Under the pieces are notes generated by a model that was not told the origin of the DNA, made no database searches, and worked only from the letters and a program-made list of their open reading frames with translations. This document shows positions 1-7,829 of a stretch of DNA of 40,686 bases, in pieces. The first letter of the stretch is position 1, and the number at the start of each line of letters is the position of its first letter. Source of the stretch: CAZEMR01 sp964513465 (lineage in GTDB: Bacteria > Bacteroidota > Ignavibacteria > Kapaibacteriales > UBA2268). The stretch covers positions 1 to 40,686 of the forward strand of contig CAZEMR010000024.1 of the NCBI GenBank assembly GCA_964513465.1, in the 5' to 3' direction. The translations under genes were made by a program, and so were the position numbers.

Positions 1-532
1 CGAGCTGGGCCTCGGGCAGCGGATAGGTCCCTTCCTGCTCGATCGGGTTCTGGGTGGCCAGCACGAAGAAAGGCTGCTCGAGAGTATAAGTATGGCCTGC
101 GGCGGTCACCTCGTGCTCCTGCATTGCCTCGAGCAGAGCAGCCTGAGTCTTTGGCGGCGTGCGGTTGATCTCGTCGGCGAGCACGATGTTTGCAAATACC
201 GGGCCTTTTATAAAGCGGAACTGCTTCTGGCCGGTCGATACGTTGTCCTCTATAATCTCGGCGCCGGTGATGTCGCCGGGCATCAGGTCCGGCGTAAACT
301 GGATGCGGCTGAACTTGAGGTCGAGCGCGCGAGAGAGAGTGCTGATAAGCAATGTTTTCGCAAGCCCGGGCACACCGATCAGCAGGCAGTGGCCCTTTGC
401 GAACAGCGAAATAAGCAATTCGTCGATTATATCCTTCTGGCCGATGATTACCTTGCCAAGCTCGGCTTTTACCTTACTGATGGCCTCGGCCAGTTGTTCG
501 ATTTTTTCAATATCTTTTACGTTTTTATCCAT
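1..532 (-). CDS. MoxR-family AAA+ ATPase, N-terminal part (cut by window edge)
   Basis: The gene reads leftward from an ATG at 532 and runs off the window, so only about 177 codons of a protein usually near 320-330 residues are seen. The Walker A motif GVPGLAKT is at residues 53-60, followed by the MoxR-typical segment around 'QFTPDLMPGDITG', the Walker B stretch 'IVLADEINR' and a sensor-1-like 'LATQNP'. MoxR ATPases act as chaperones that mature or activate partner proteins, often VWA-domain or DUF58 proteins encoded directly downstream. Any such partners would lie beyond the left edge. The start lacks a strong Shine-Dalgarno; the upstream sequence is AT-rich. The family call is secure, but the client cannot be told from this window. 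Confidence 0.92.
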   Translation of the reverse strand, partial: MDKNVKDIEKIEQLAEAISKVKAELGKVIIGQKDIIDELLISLFAKGHCLLIGVPGLAKTLLISTLSRALDLKFSRIQFTPDLMPGDITGAEIIEDNVSTGQKQFRFIKGPVFANIVLADEINRTPPKTQAALLEAMQEHEVTAAGHTYTLEQPFFVLATQNPIEQEGTYPLPEAQL

Positions 533-620
533 TATTGCCACTTTTATATTTATTTATTTCAAAATAATGATCAATTTTTTTAAGACGCAGAGAATATAGA
601 TTAATTGGCAGAATTTCCTG

Positions 621-2000
621 TCAAATACTTTCGCGGATGATCTCACCGCCCGAAGACGCAAGCGTCACATTGCCGAATGCCTTTAGCTGGCCGCCGAGGT
701 ATTCCGAATCGCCCGCAGCGGATATGATCAGCGGCTCCTTTGCGAACAGACGCAACTGGGCGGGCATCAGGCTGTCCGGGGTGAATGAGTTCAGCTCTCT
801 GATGAATTTTTCGAGATAATCCGTCTCAAGATCATATACTTCGAGCGCCTGGAGCTGAGTAGATATTTGCTGAGGGGTTTCCATGCCGCGGACGAATGCC
901 CCGAGCATATACTGCCGCGCGCGGGATATTTCATCCTCCGGAATCGGATTTTTACTAATTTCATCCATTAATTCGAGAATATCTTCTATCGCTTCGCGGG
1001 TATGCTTTTTGCCGACCGATGCGGTGGTCAGCAGCGCCGAATCCATCAGCCGCGAATCGAGCTGCGAGCCTGCGCCGTAAGTAAAGCCCTTCTCCTCGCG
1101 AAGCCGGTGATTGACGCGCGACATAAAATATCCACCGAATATCGTATTCAAAAGCCTAAGCGCGGAGTAGTCCGGGTCGTGCCGGTCGATGGTAGAGCGC
1201 CCGATGCAGAGCGCTGCCTGCTCGGCGTCTTTTTTATCGACAGTGACCAGACCATTGTTTATAAGGCCGCCGGATTCGATCGGTTTGAGGCTTTCGCCGG
1301 GTACAAGGCCGCCGAACCTTCGTTCGAGGCGCTCCATTATGTCGTCGGTATCGCAATTTCCGCCAACAATGAATGTGATTTTCGAATTATGCAGAATATT
1401 ATTAAAAAATTCACGGCAATCGCCTGCAGTGATCGATTCCACGCTGTCGACCGTCCCCGATGATGGGTGCCCGTATGGATGGTCGGGATAATGGATCGCG
1501 TTGAACCCCATTTTTGCAAGGTAGCGCGGATTGACCGTTTTCTGGCGGATGTCCGATATTTGCTTGGTTTTCAGCCGCTCGGTTTCGTCTTTTGCGAATT
1601 TGGATTCGAGCAGGCAATCCTCGAATATTTCGAAAGCATTGCGCAGATAATCCGAGAGCGAGACGAATCCAATAGTCGTATAATCCCACGTTGACGCCGC
1701 ATTCATCGAGGCGCCGATCAGGTCGCTTTCGCGGGCGATCTCCGAAGCAGTGCGCTGGCGGGTACCCTTCAGCAGCAACTGGGATGTAATCCGCGCCAGG
1801 CCGGGCACCGGTTCGGCGGCCGAGCCGTTGCGGATAATAGCTTTGGCCGATACCAGCGGCTGGCTCTGGTCGCGATATATATATACTCTGATTCCATTGC
1901 TCAGAGTGTGTTTTTCGAATGGTGGAAATACTGCATCAAGCTTTTTGTTCGAAATCGGGGGTCGGCTACGGTCAATTTTATTCTGCATCTGTTTTACCAT
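621..2000 (-). CDS. M16-family peptidase homologue lacking the HxxEH zinc motif
   Basis: A protein of about 459 residues with the two-lobed M16B (processing-peptidase-like) fold. The N-terminal lobe begins 'HTLSNGIRVYI'. Where active members read GLAHFLEHMLFKGT this protein reads GLARITSQLLLKGT, so His, Glu and His are replaced by Arg70, Ser73 and Gln74 and zinc cannot be bound in the usual way. The C-terminal lobe keeps the conserved Arg/Tyr substrate-binding pair in 'REEKGFTYG' (R301, Y308). In M16B heterodimers one subunit carries HxxEH and the other the Arg/Tyr pair, so this looks like the non-catalytic partner. No catalytic M16 gene is adjacent. I chose the ATG at 2000 over a TTG three codons upstream. 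There is no signal peptide, so it is probably cytoplasmic or periplasm-associated by an unclear route. Confidence 0.85.
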   Translation of the reverse strand: MVKQMQNKIDRSRPPISNKKLDAVFPPFEKHTLSNGIRVYIYRDQSQPLVSAKAIIRNGSAAEPVPGLARITSQLLLKGTRQRTASEIARESDLIGASMNAASTWDYTTIGFVSLSDYLRNAFEIFEDCLLESKFAKDETERLKTKQISDIRQKTVNPRYLAKMGFNAIHYPDHPYGHPSSGTVDSVESITAGDCREFFNNILHNSKITFIVGGNCDTDDIMERLERRFGGLVPGESLKPIESGGLINNGLVTVDKKDAEQAALCIGRSTIDRHDPDYSALRLLNTIFGGYFMSRVNHRLREEKGFTYGAGSQLDSRLMDSALLTTASVGKKHTREAIEDILELMDEISKNPIPEDEISRARQYMLGAFVRGMETPQQISTQLQALEVYDLETDYLEKFIRELNSFTPDSLMPAQLRLFAKEPLIISAAGDSEYLGGQLKAFGNVTLASSGGEIIRESI

Positions 2001-2077
2001 TAAATTCAAAAAAATATTACGAAATTAAAAGATAATCAATTTAAGGAAGAATCCAATTTTTCCGGCTGATTATTTGC

Positions 2078-2719
2078 TCAATCGAAAAAATCTTCCGCTA
2101 CGACGAGGAATTCTTTCAATATCATCGCAGTGGCTCCCCAGAGCGGGATGCGGGTATGCACATTCCAAAACGGCACTTCGACCTCGGCGCCGGATATCAT
2201 CCACATCTCCCGCTCTAGGTAGTCGCCGTTGCGAAATCTGCCGACCGGCATACTGAATGCCTCCTCGACTTCGGCGGGATTAACCCGGATGACCGGCTCG
2301 CGCTCGAGCAGACCCACCACCGGCGTGATGATGTTATCCGAAGGCGGCACGAACAGGTCGGATAGTGTACCGGCGATTTTTATATCCGCTGGCCGGATGC
2401 CCACTTCCTCGGTGGTCTCGCGGAGGGCGGTTTCGACTGCGTTTTCGCCCGGCTCGGCGTGCCCGCCGGGAAAGCTGATCTGGCCGCTGTGGTTGCCCAG
2501 CTTTGTGCTGCGCAATGTAAATATTATTTCGAAGTCGTCCCCCTTTGGGAATAGCCCGAGCATCACCGCACTTTTGCGTGCGCTTTTCGAGGGGGTAAAG
2601 CCGCGGTAGAGCTTTTCGCCCATTTTTGGGGCCATCTCGATGTGAGCCGTGGTGGCGGGCAGGTCGCGCTTCAGTCTTTCGTTCAGATATTCAAAAAAAT
2701 TATAGGTTGCCGAATTCAC
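2078..2719 (-). CDS. NUDIX hydrolase of the CoA pyrophosphatase (NudL) type
   Basis: A 213-residue protein with a complete NUDIX box: G86, E92, R100-E101, E104-E105 and G107. Just before it is the 'RSTKLGNHSGQISFPGG' block, which matches the UPF0035 signature that marks coenzyme A diphosphatases. Such enzymes cleave CoA into 3',5'-ADP and 4'-phosphopantetheine and may remove oxidised CoA; they use Mg2+ or Mn2+ bound by the NUDIX glutamates. The start at 2719 is GTG; a downstream Met29 is a possible alternative. The gene is divergent from the MGMT-type gene, with a 75-base AT-rich gap that probably holds both promoters. The M16-like gene follows 77 bases downstream on the same strand. The family is secure; the CoA substrate is inferred from the signature. 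Confidence 0.88.
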   Translation of the reverse strand: MNSATYNFFEYLNERLKRDLPATTAHIEMAPKMGEKLYRGFTPSKSARKSAVMLGLFPKGDDFEIIFTLRSTKLGNHSGQISFPGGHAEPGENAVETALRETTEEVGIRPADIKIAGTLSDLFVPPSDNIITPVVGLLEREPVIRVNPAEVEEAFSMPVGRFRNGDYLEREMWMISGAEVEVPFWNVHTRIPLWGATAMILKEFLVVAEDFFD

Positions 2720-2794
2720 CGTTCATGTTTCCTAACTTGCCTGATTTTTATTATCTTCAAACTAATTATCATGTCAAATATTGTATATATATAA

Positions 2795-3124
2795 ATGCCG
2801 GCGGATAAGGATTTTTACGAAAAGGTATTCGAAATTGTTGCGATGATCCCCCCGGGGCGGGTCACCACCTATGGCGCCATCGGCCGTGCCGCGGGGATGA
2901 AGTCCTCGGCGCGAATGGTGGGCTGGGCGGTTAATTCTGCAAAGGGCCGCGGCGATCTGCCATGCCACCGCGTGGTCAACCGCAATGGCGAGCTGACCGG
3001 CCGGATGCATTTCGCGACGCCGACTCTGATGCGTGAGCTGCTCGAAGCCGAGGGCGTCGGATTCGCAGGCGACCGGGTCGATCTGGTCAGGTATTTATGG
3101 ATTCCGCCGATTTTGGAAGCATAA
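2795..3124 (+). CDS. Short MGMT-family protein (single-domain O6-alkylguanine transferase-like)
   Basis: A 109-residue protein consisting only of the MGMT C-terminal DNA-binding/active-site domain. It starts 'FYEKVFEIVAMIPPGRVTTYG', has the Arg-containing recognition-helix stretch 'ARMVGWAVNS', and carries the alkyl-acceptor motif PCHRVV with Cys57. Classical Ogt/MGMT proteins have an extra N-terminal domain of about 70-90 residues that is absent here. Alkyltransferase-like (ATL) proteins are similarly short but replace the cysteine, usually with Trp. This protein combines ATL size with the acceptor Cys, as in many annotated 'MGMT family' proteins. It probably acts in sensing or repairing O6-alkylguanine. 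The start ATG sits in a TATATATATAA tract without a Shine-Dalgarno. Confidence 0.9.
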   Translation: MPADKDFYEKVFEIVAMIPPGRVTTYGAIGRAAGMKSSARMVGWAVNSAKGRGDLPCHRVVNRNGELTGRMHFATPTLMRELLEAEGVGFAGDRVDLVRYLWIPPILEA

Positions 3125-3253
3125 TTCCCTATTTTTTGTTAATTTTGTATAAATTCTCATTAAGGCATTTCGATTTATTTTTCAGAATTTTCACATTATA
3201 TAAATTATTAACATATAGATTAATCAAAGCTTACGGAGAAAGAGGAGTAAAAA

Positions 3254-4444
3254 GTGGATCTATTCGAAAAATGCTATAATTTTACCAGGGCCGACGAAGT
3301 TAAAGAAGCAGGGCTCTATCCATATTTCCATCCGATCGAGGAAAACGAAGGGCCTGTCGTGAATATCGAAGGCCGCGAGATGATCATGGCCGGTTCGAAT
3401 AATTATCTCGGACTGACCGCCCACCCGAAGGTAAAACAAGCTGCAATAGACGCAGTTCATAAATACGGCACGGGATGCTCCGGCTCGCGCTATCTGACCG
3501 GTACGCTCGATCTTCATATCGAGCTCGAGCATCGCCTGGCGGAATTCCTCGGCAAGGAATCCGTGCTGCTGTTCAGCACCGGCTATCAGACCGCGCTCGG
3601 AATTATCTCTACTCTTGCGCAAAAGGGCGACACGGTGATTTCCGACAAGGAAAACCACGCATGCATCGTCAACGGCGCGATGATGGCCAAGGGCGCATTT
3701 GCTGAATTTGTGCGCTATAAGCACAATGACATGGAAGACCTCGAGCGCGCACTCGAAAAAATTCCGGATCGCTCTGGCAAATTCATCGTCACCGACGGCG
3801 TTTTCTCCGTCACCGGCGAAATCGTAAACCTCCCCGAAATCGTCCGCCTTGCCGAAAAATACGGCGCACGCATTCTGGTCGACGACGCCCACGCAGTCGG
3901 GGTAATCGGCGAAGGCGGCCGCGGCACGCTCAGCCACCACGGACTTACCGACAAGGCTGATTTGCAGATGGGCACATTTTCGAAAACATTTGCATCGCTG
4001 GGCGGATTTGTTGCCGGCCCCGAGCGCGCAATCAATTATCTGAAGCATCTTTCGCCGGCGATTATATTCAGCGCCAGCCCGACGCCTTCTTCGTGCGCAG
4101 CTACTCTCGCAGCGCTGGATGTGTTAGAAGAGCAGCCGGAACTGGTCGATCGACTGATCGAGGTTTCGGACTACATGCGCAAAGGCTTCAGCGAATTGGG
4201 ATTCAATATTCTCCAAAGCCCGACAGCCATCGTGCCGGTTATCATCGGCGATGTCGAGCGGGCGATGATATTCTGGCGCCATTTGTTCGATGCCGGTATT
4301 TTTGTCAACACATTCATACCTCCGGGGGTGCCGCCGAATATGAGCATGATGCGCACCAGCTATATGGCCACCCACGAGCAGCACCACCTCGACCGCATAC
4401 TCGAAGTATTCGCAGAGGTCGGCAAGAAACTCGGCCTTATCTGA
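3254..4444 (+). CDS. Alpha-oxoamine synthase, probably serine palmitoyltransferase
   Basis: A 396-residue PLP-dependent fold-type I enzyme. It shows 'SNNYLGLT' (48-55), the glycine/serine-rich 'GTGCSGSRYLTGT', His135 that stacks on PLP in 'ENHACI', Asp210/Asp211 and His213 in 'VDDAHAVG', and the Schiff-base Lys244 in 'GTFSKTFASLGG'. These define the family that condenses an amino acid with an acyl-CoA (SPT, KBL, BioF, HemA). The N-terminal 'GLYPYFHPIE' segment and the residues around 'SGSRYLTGTLDLHIELE' are most like bacterial SPT, which makes 3-ketosphinganine from serine and palmitoyl-CoA, the first step of sphingolipid synthesis. Glycine C-acetyltransferase is the main alternative. The start is GTG behind an AGAGGAG Shine-Dalgarno. 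The gene ends at a strong bidirectional terminator. Confidence 0.85.
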   Translation: MDLFEKCYNFTRADEVKEAGLYPYFHPIEENEGPVVNIEGREMIMAGSNNYLGLTAHPKVKQAAIDAVHKYGTGCSGSRYLTGTLDLHIELEHRLAEFLGKESVLLFSTGYQTALGIISTLAQKGDTVISDKENHACIVNGAMMAKGAFAEFVRYKHNDMEDLERALEKIPDRSGKFIVTDGVFSVTGEIVNLPEIVRLAEKYGARILVDDAHAVGVIGEGGRGTLSHHGLTDKADLQMGTFSKTFASLGGFVAGPERAINYLKHLSPAIIFSASPTPSSCAATLAALDVLEEQPELVDRLIEVSDYMRKGFSELGFNILQSPTAIVPVIIGDVERAMIFWRHLFDAGIFVNTFIPPGVPPNMSMMRTSYMATHEQHHLDRILEVFAEVGKKLGLI

Positions 4445-4458
4445 ATCACATAAATATG

Positions 4459-4498
4459 AAAATCATCCGGCGGCCATCGTGCTTCCGGATGATTTTTT
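4459..4498. terminator. Bidirectional Rho-independent terminator between convergent genes
   Basis: A perfect 10-base-pair stem (4461-4470 with 4485-4494, extendable by two A-T pairs) encloses a 14-base loop. On the plus strand it ends in TTTTTT; on the minus strand it is followed by TTTTCATATTT. It lies between the serine-palmitoyltransferase-like gene on plus and the OmpA-type gene on minus, and serves both. Confidence 0.9.
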
Positions 4499-4525
4499 AT
4501 ATATATACCATTTTTTTGGATTTAA

Positions 4526-5986
4526 TTATTTGACAATAATCATTTCCACGCGGCGATTTTTTGCACGGGCTTCCTCGGTGGTTTCTTCTACGAGGGGCTG
4601 AGTTTTGCCAAATCCTTTTGTGGATATTCTACTTCCGCTGATACCCGCATCGATCAGATAGTCAGCCACTGCTTTCGCGCGTTTTTCGGATAGCTCTTTA
4701 TTATATTGAGGGCTTCCGACATCGTCGGTATGGCCATGAAGCTGAATTTGCAAATCCGGATTTTCGCGCATGAATTCGATTACACGCTCGAGCTCCGGCC
4801 GTGATTCATTCTTAAGTGTCGCTTTGTCGAAATCGAAAAATACGAGAAGGCGCACTTTTGCCTTGCTAAGATCAATATCATTCGTCAGGGTGTATCCCTC
4901 GGCGGCGGGCGGCACCTCGTAGCGATCGCTATAGAACAAATAGCCCGGCCGGGTTGCCGTAATCGAATACACTCCGCCCGGCTGCAACACAACCGTGTAT
5001 GCGCCGTTTACATCGTCCGAATACATATCTGCAATTGCGCGGCCGGTAGTGAGATCGGTTATTATCAGCCGCGCGCCGATCGGATCGCCGGTTTCCTTAT
5101 CGCGGACTTTGCCCTCGACCATTACGACGCTTTGGGGCGGAAATGGATTGGGCACCGCCATATATATATCGAGCGCGCCGCTCCCGCCCGGCCGATTCGA
5201 CGAGAAATATGCCACATCGGTATTGGTCACAGGATTATAGAAATACTCATCGGCGGCGGTGTTGATTTCCGCACCGAGATTTTTCACGCCCGAGGTATTT
5301 TTGCCCTCTATTTTGCCCATATATAAATCCATTCCGCCGATGCCGCCGGAGCGGTCGCTGGCGAAATAGAGAGTCTTATTATCCCATGCGATCACCGGGG
5401 CCATATCCTCGCCCGCGCTGTTCACCTGATTACCCATATTGCGGGGCTTGCTCCATCCGTCCGGATCGCGATAGCACATCCAGATGTCCGTGCCGCCATA
5501 TCCGCCGGGGCGGTCGCTGGCGAAAATGAGCATATTGCCATCGCTCGAGATCGTAGGCTGGCTGTCCCAGTACTCCGAATTCACCGTCGGGCCGAGGTTC
5601 TCGACGTCCGTCCAACGGCCGTCAACTTTACGCGCGCTGTAAAGGTCTGTCCTGCCGCTGCCGGCTATCGGGTATTCAAACGCGGCGAATACCATAAACT
5701 GGCCGTCGGGGGTTATCGCAACCGAGCCGTTCTGGATCCCCACGTTAACGCGGCCCTCGATCTCGTCGGGAGCAGTCCAGCCGCCCGAAGTTTTCTCGAC
5801 TACAAATACCTGCTGGCGACCATCCTCGCGATCGGATGTGAAATACATAAATCGGTCGTGGCGGGTAAGCTCGGGAGCAAAGTCATCCATTGCTGAGTTG
5901 AAATCCACCGGCGTAATCTGCACCCGCTGTGCATTCATTGCGGCCGAGCAAATAAGCAATAATATAATTATATACATTTGTTTCAT
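4526..5986 (-). CDS. PD40 beta-propeller / OmpA-family outer-membrane protein
   Basis: A 486-residue exported protein. A signal peptide (hydrophobic residues 4-15, likely cleaved near 'AMNA-Q') is followed by five PD40/WD40-like repeats of the 'LYFASDRSGGIGGMDLY' kind over roughly residues 40-285. Next come a carboxypeptidase-regulatory-like beta-sandwich ('VEGKVRDKETGDPIGARLIITD') and a C-terminal OmpA peptidoglycan-binding domain of about 115 residues with the diaminopimelate-binding Asp in 'HGHTDDVG' and Arg in 'SEKRAKAV'. This architecture matches the Bacteroidota protein class that includes the type IX secretion factor PorE, which anchors envelope machines to peptidoglycan. Only the architecture is seen, so a T9SS role is an inference. 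A GGAG Shine-Dalgarno precedes the ATG. The gene starts 14 bases after the beta-barrel gene and is surely co-transcribed with it. Confidence 0.88.
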   Translation of the reverse strand: MKQMYIIILLLICSAAMNAQRVQITPVDFNSAMDDFAPELTRHDRFMYFTSDREDGRQQVFVVEKTSGGWTAPDEIEGRVNVGIQNGSVAITPDGQFMVFAAFEYPIAGSGRTDLYSARKVDGRWTDVENLGPTVNSEYWDSQPTISSDGNMLIFASDRPGGYGGTDIWMCYRDPDGWSKPRNMGNQVNSAGEDMAPVIAWDNKTLYFASDRSGGIGGMDLYMGKIEGKNTSGVKNLGAEINTAADEYFYNPVTNTDVAYFSSNRPGGSGALDIYMAVPNPFPPQSVVMVEGKVRDKETGDPIGARLIITDLTTGRAIADMYSDDVNGAYTVVLQPGGVYSITATRPGYLFYSDRYEVPPAAEGYTLTNDIDLSKAKVRLLVFFDFDKATLKNESRPELERVIEFMRENPDLQIQLHGHTDDVGSPQYNKELSEKRAKAVADYLIDAGISGSRISTKGFGKTQPLVEETTEEARAKNRRVEMIIVK

Positions 5987-6000
5987 GATTTTTCTCCGGA

Positions 6001-6852
6001 TTAAATATCAAACCAAAATCCGACTGACAGCTGCAGACTGTGCAGCATCTGATTGGCTAAAAGCATATCCACAGGCCCGATCGAGTAGCTACGGGTGATA
6101 TCGACCGACATCTCGTCGGGGGTGAATGTTGTAAACATATACTGCAGCCGCAATTGCGGCACCATCCAAACCTGGCGAGCAATCGGAATTTTGTAGCCAA
6201 TTCCTGCCTCAAGTCCGACACGGGTATTTAATTCGTCGACCGGTGCGTTTATTATATCCGTCTGTTCGCCGTTATCCAGCACGCAGTCCGAATTCAACAC
6301 GCGAATCGTAACATCCTGAGTGAAATCGCCGATCGGAATTTGAAGCACCGGCCCGGCCAGCAGAAAGAACTGCGGAGTGAAATTCGCCCGGAACAGCAGC
6401 GACGCTCCCAGATAGCTGCCGCTTATGGAGTATTCAAGCTCCTCGTCCATGTCATAGACCTCCTGCGTGAACTCGTCGTAGCAATCGGCCACCCCGACAT
6501 GGCTGTTCGAGAAATATTTCGAATCGCCTGCGATTTTGAACTGAAAGCCATATTTCGGGGAAATCGGAACATCAATCAGCACCGCGAAATACGGCGATAG
6601 TCCCCAGCCCTCGGAATAAGCCTGCAGCGGCGAATTCGCCAGCGGCGGCGACCACGACATATCGGAAGAGAACATATTGTAATTAAGTCCGACCTCGCCG
6701 CCGAATGTAATACCGGGCTGTGCATAAGCATATTCGTAATCATATCCGCCTGGCTTGCCCTCGGGGCGTAGTACATCCTCTTGGGCGGATAGCTGAGATA
6801 TGGTAAATATCAGAATTGAGATATACAGCAGAAACCTGAAAAGCATTTTCAT
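6001..6852 (-). CDS. Predicted outer-membrane beta-barrel protein
   Basis: A 283-residue protein with a signal peptide (hydrophobic residues 4-20, cleavage near 'QLSA-QE'). The body is made of alternating polar/hydrophobic strands such as 'ITFGGEVGLNYNMFS', 'GLEAGIGYKIPI' and 'WMVPQLRLQYMFTTF'. It ends 'LQLSVGFWFDI', an aromatic-rich final strand typical of barrels inserted by BamA. I recognise no specific family; it resembles the generic outer-membrane-beta-barrel (PorT-like) class of Bacteroidota. It is the first gene of a two-gene unit with the PD40/OmpA protein. A barrel plus a peptidoglycan-binding periplasmic partner suggests a joint envelope-anchoring or transport role. The ATG at 6852 has GGAG nearby, partly inside a small CTCC-TTC-GGAG hairpin. 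Confidence 0.75.
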   Translation of the reverse strand: MKMLFRFLLYISILIFTISQLSAQEDVLRPEGKPGGYDYEYAYAQPGITFGGEVGLNYNMFSSDMSWSPPLANSPLQAYSEGWGLSPYFAVLIDVPISPKYGFQFKIAGDSKYFSNSHVGVADCYDEFTQEVYDMDEELEYSISGSYLGASLLFRANFTPQFFLLAGPVLQIPIGDFTQDVTIRVLNSDCVLDNGEQTDIINAPVDELNTRVGLEAGIGYKIPIARQVWMVPQLRLQYMFTTFTPDEMSVDITRSYSIGPVDMLLANQMLHSLQLSVGFWFDI

Positions 6853-7022
6853 AAAAAATCTCCGAAGGAGTATAACTTACTATGAATTTAATTCAGGTGA
6901 GAATGATATAAATTAACAAAAAAAAGCGAATTAGCAAATATGCAGCCTGTTTTTGACATTATTATCTACTTCAAATATTTGATGTGGATATATATATAGA
7001 AGTGATATGCCGGACATTTAAC

Positions 7023-7054
7023 AAAAAAGCGCTCCCTTCGATGGGAACGCTTTT
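7023..7054 (-). terminator. Rho-independent terminator of the alpha/ribosomal protein block
   Basis: Read on minus, a 12-base-pair stem (AAAAGCGTTCCC with GGGAGCGCTTTT, one T-G pair) and a six-base loop end in a run of six T. It lies 24 bases past the rplQ stop and closes the long ribosomal protein transcript. The remaining stretch (about 6853-7020) to the beta-barrel gene is AT-rich and must hold that pair's promoter, but I see no convincing box. Confidence 0.9.
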
Positions 7055-7077
7055 GAATTTTATTGCTTTGTTATAGC

Positions 7078-7788
7078 TTATTCTTTCTTTTCGCCTTCTT
7101 CGCCTTCGGCTTCTTCGGGTTTTGCTTCTTCCGCTTTTTCTTCGTGAGCTTCTTCAGTTGCCTTGGGTGCTTCTTCGGCTTTGGGTGTTTCCTCTTCCGC
7201 CGCTTCGGGGGTTTCGGTTACTTCTGCCTGTGCTGTGGTTTCTTCTGCGTTTTCCTCAGCTTTTGGGGTTTCTTCCTTTATTTCTTCTTTTGCCGGGGCT
7301 GCTTTTTTCTCCTCGACCGGTTTATCTTTCCTGGCCGGGCGGCGTTTTTTCTTGCCCTTAATCGATACGGAACCATCCTGCGGCGCGGAATAATCGACGA
7401 GCTCGATAATTGCTGTGCGTCCGCCATCTCCGCGGCGTGTGCCGGTCTTGACGATGCGGGTGTATCCGCCGTTACGATCTTCGACCACGGGAGCGATTGC
7501 GTCGAAAAGCTCCTGCAATACCGCTTTGTTGCGGATATAGCGGCCAACTTCGCGGCGATTATGGATGTCGGTGTTGTGTCCTTCGGGCAGCATACCCTGG
7601 GATTCGCGTGCCAGCGCATGTTTTGCGCGAGTGATGAGTTTTTCTGCGAATGGCCTCAGCTCTTTGGCTTTGGCTTCTGTTGTTTCGATTTTTTTATGTT
7701 CAAACAAGGCTGTCGCAAGATTATTCATCAGCGCTTTTTTATGGCTGCTGGTTCTCTTAAGTTTTCTGCCTTTGCATAAGTGTCTCAT
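7078..7788 (-). CDS. rplQ: 50S ribosomal protein L17 with long acidic C-terminal tail
   Basis: Residues 1 to about 134 are a standard L17, from 'MRHLCKGRKLKRTSSHKKAL' to 'GGRTAIIELVDY'. L17 binds 23S rRNA near the peptide exit tunnel. Residues 145-236 are a low-complexity extension. A short Lys/Arg patch ('KGKKKRRPARKDK') is followed by about 75 residues made almost only of Glu, Ala, Lys, Thr and Pro, with the unit 'EETPKAEE' twice. L17 is normally 115-130 residues; shorter Ala/Glu-rich tails occur in Bacteroidota. The tail is probably disordered and its function is unknown. This is the last gene of the block, 41 bases after rpoA, just ahead of the terminator. Confidence 0.97.
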   Translation of the reverse strand: MRHLCKGRKLKRTSSHKKALMNNLATALFEHKKIETTEAKAKELRPFAEKLITRAKHALARESQGMLPEGHNTDIHNRREVGRYIRNKAVLQELFDAIAPVVEDRNGGYTRIVKTGTRRGDGGRTAIIELVDYSAPQDGSVSIKGKKKRRPARKDKPVEEKKAAPAKEEIKEETPKAEENAEETTAQAEVTETPEAAEEETPKAEEAPKATEEAHEEKAEEAKPEEAEGEEGEKKE

Positions 7789-7829
7789 GGCTGCAACTCT
7801 TTCAAGTCTTTTCTCAAAAATTTATAATT

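Noticed and set aside
6853..7020. Promoter for the beta-barrel/OmpA pair (TTTG...TAATTTAT on minus).
   Set aside because: The best candidate has two mismatches in the -7 box within a run of A and T, which is not better than chance.
7063..7779. Plus-strand frame encoding a Phe/Cys-rich 'membrane-like' protein.
   Set aside because: It is the complement of the Glu/Ala/Lys-rich L17 tail (GAA/GCC codons read as TTC/GGC), so the hydrophobicity is an artefact.
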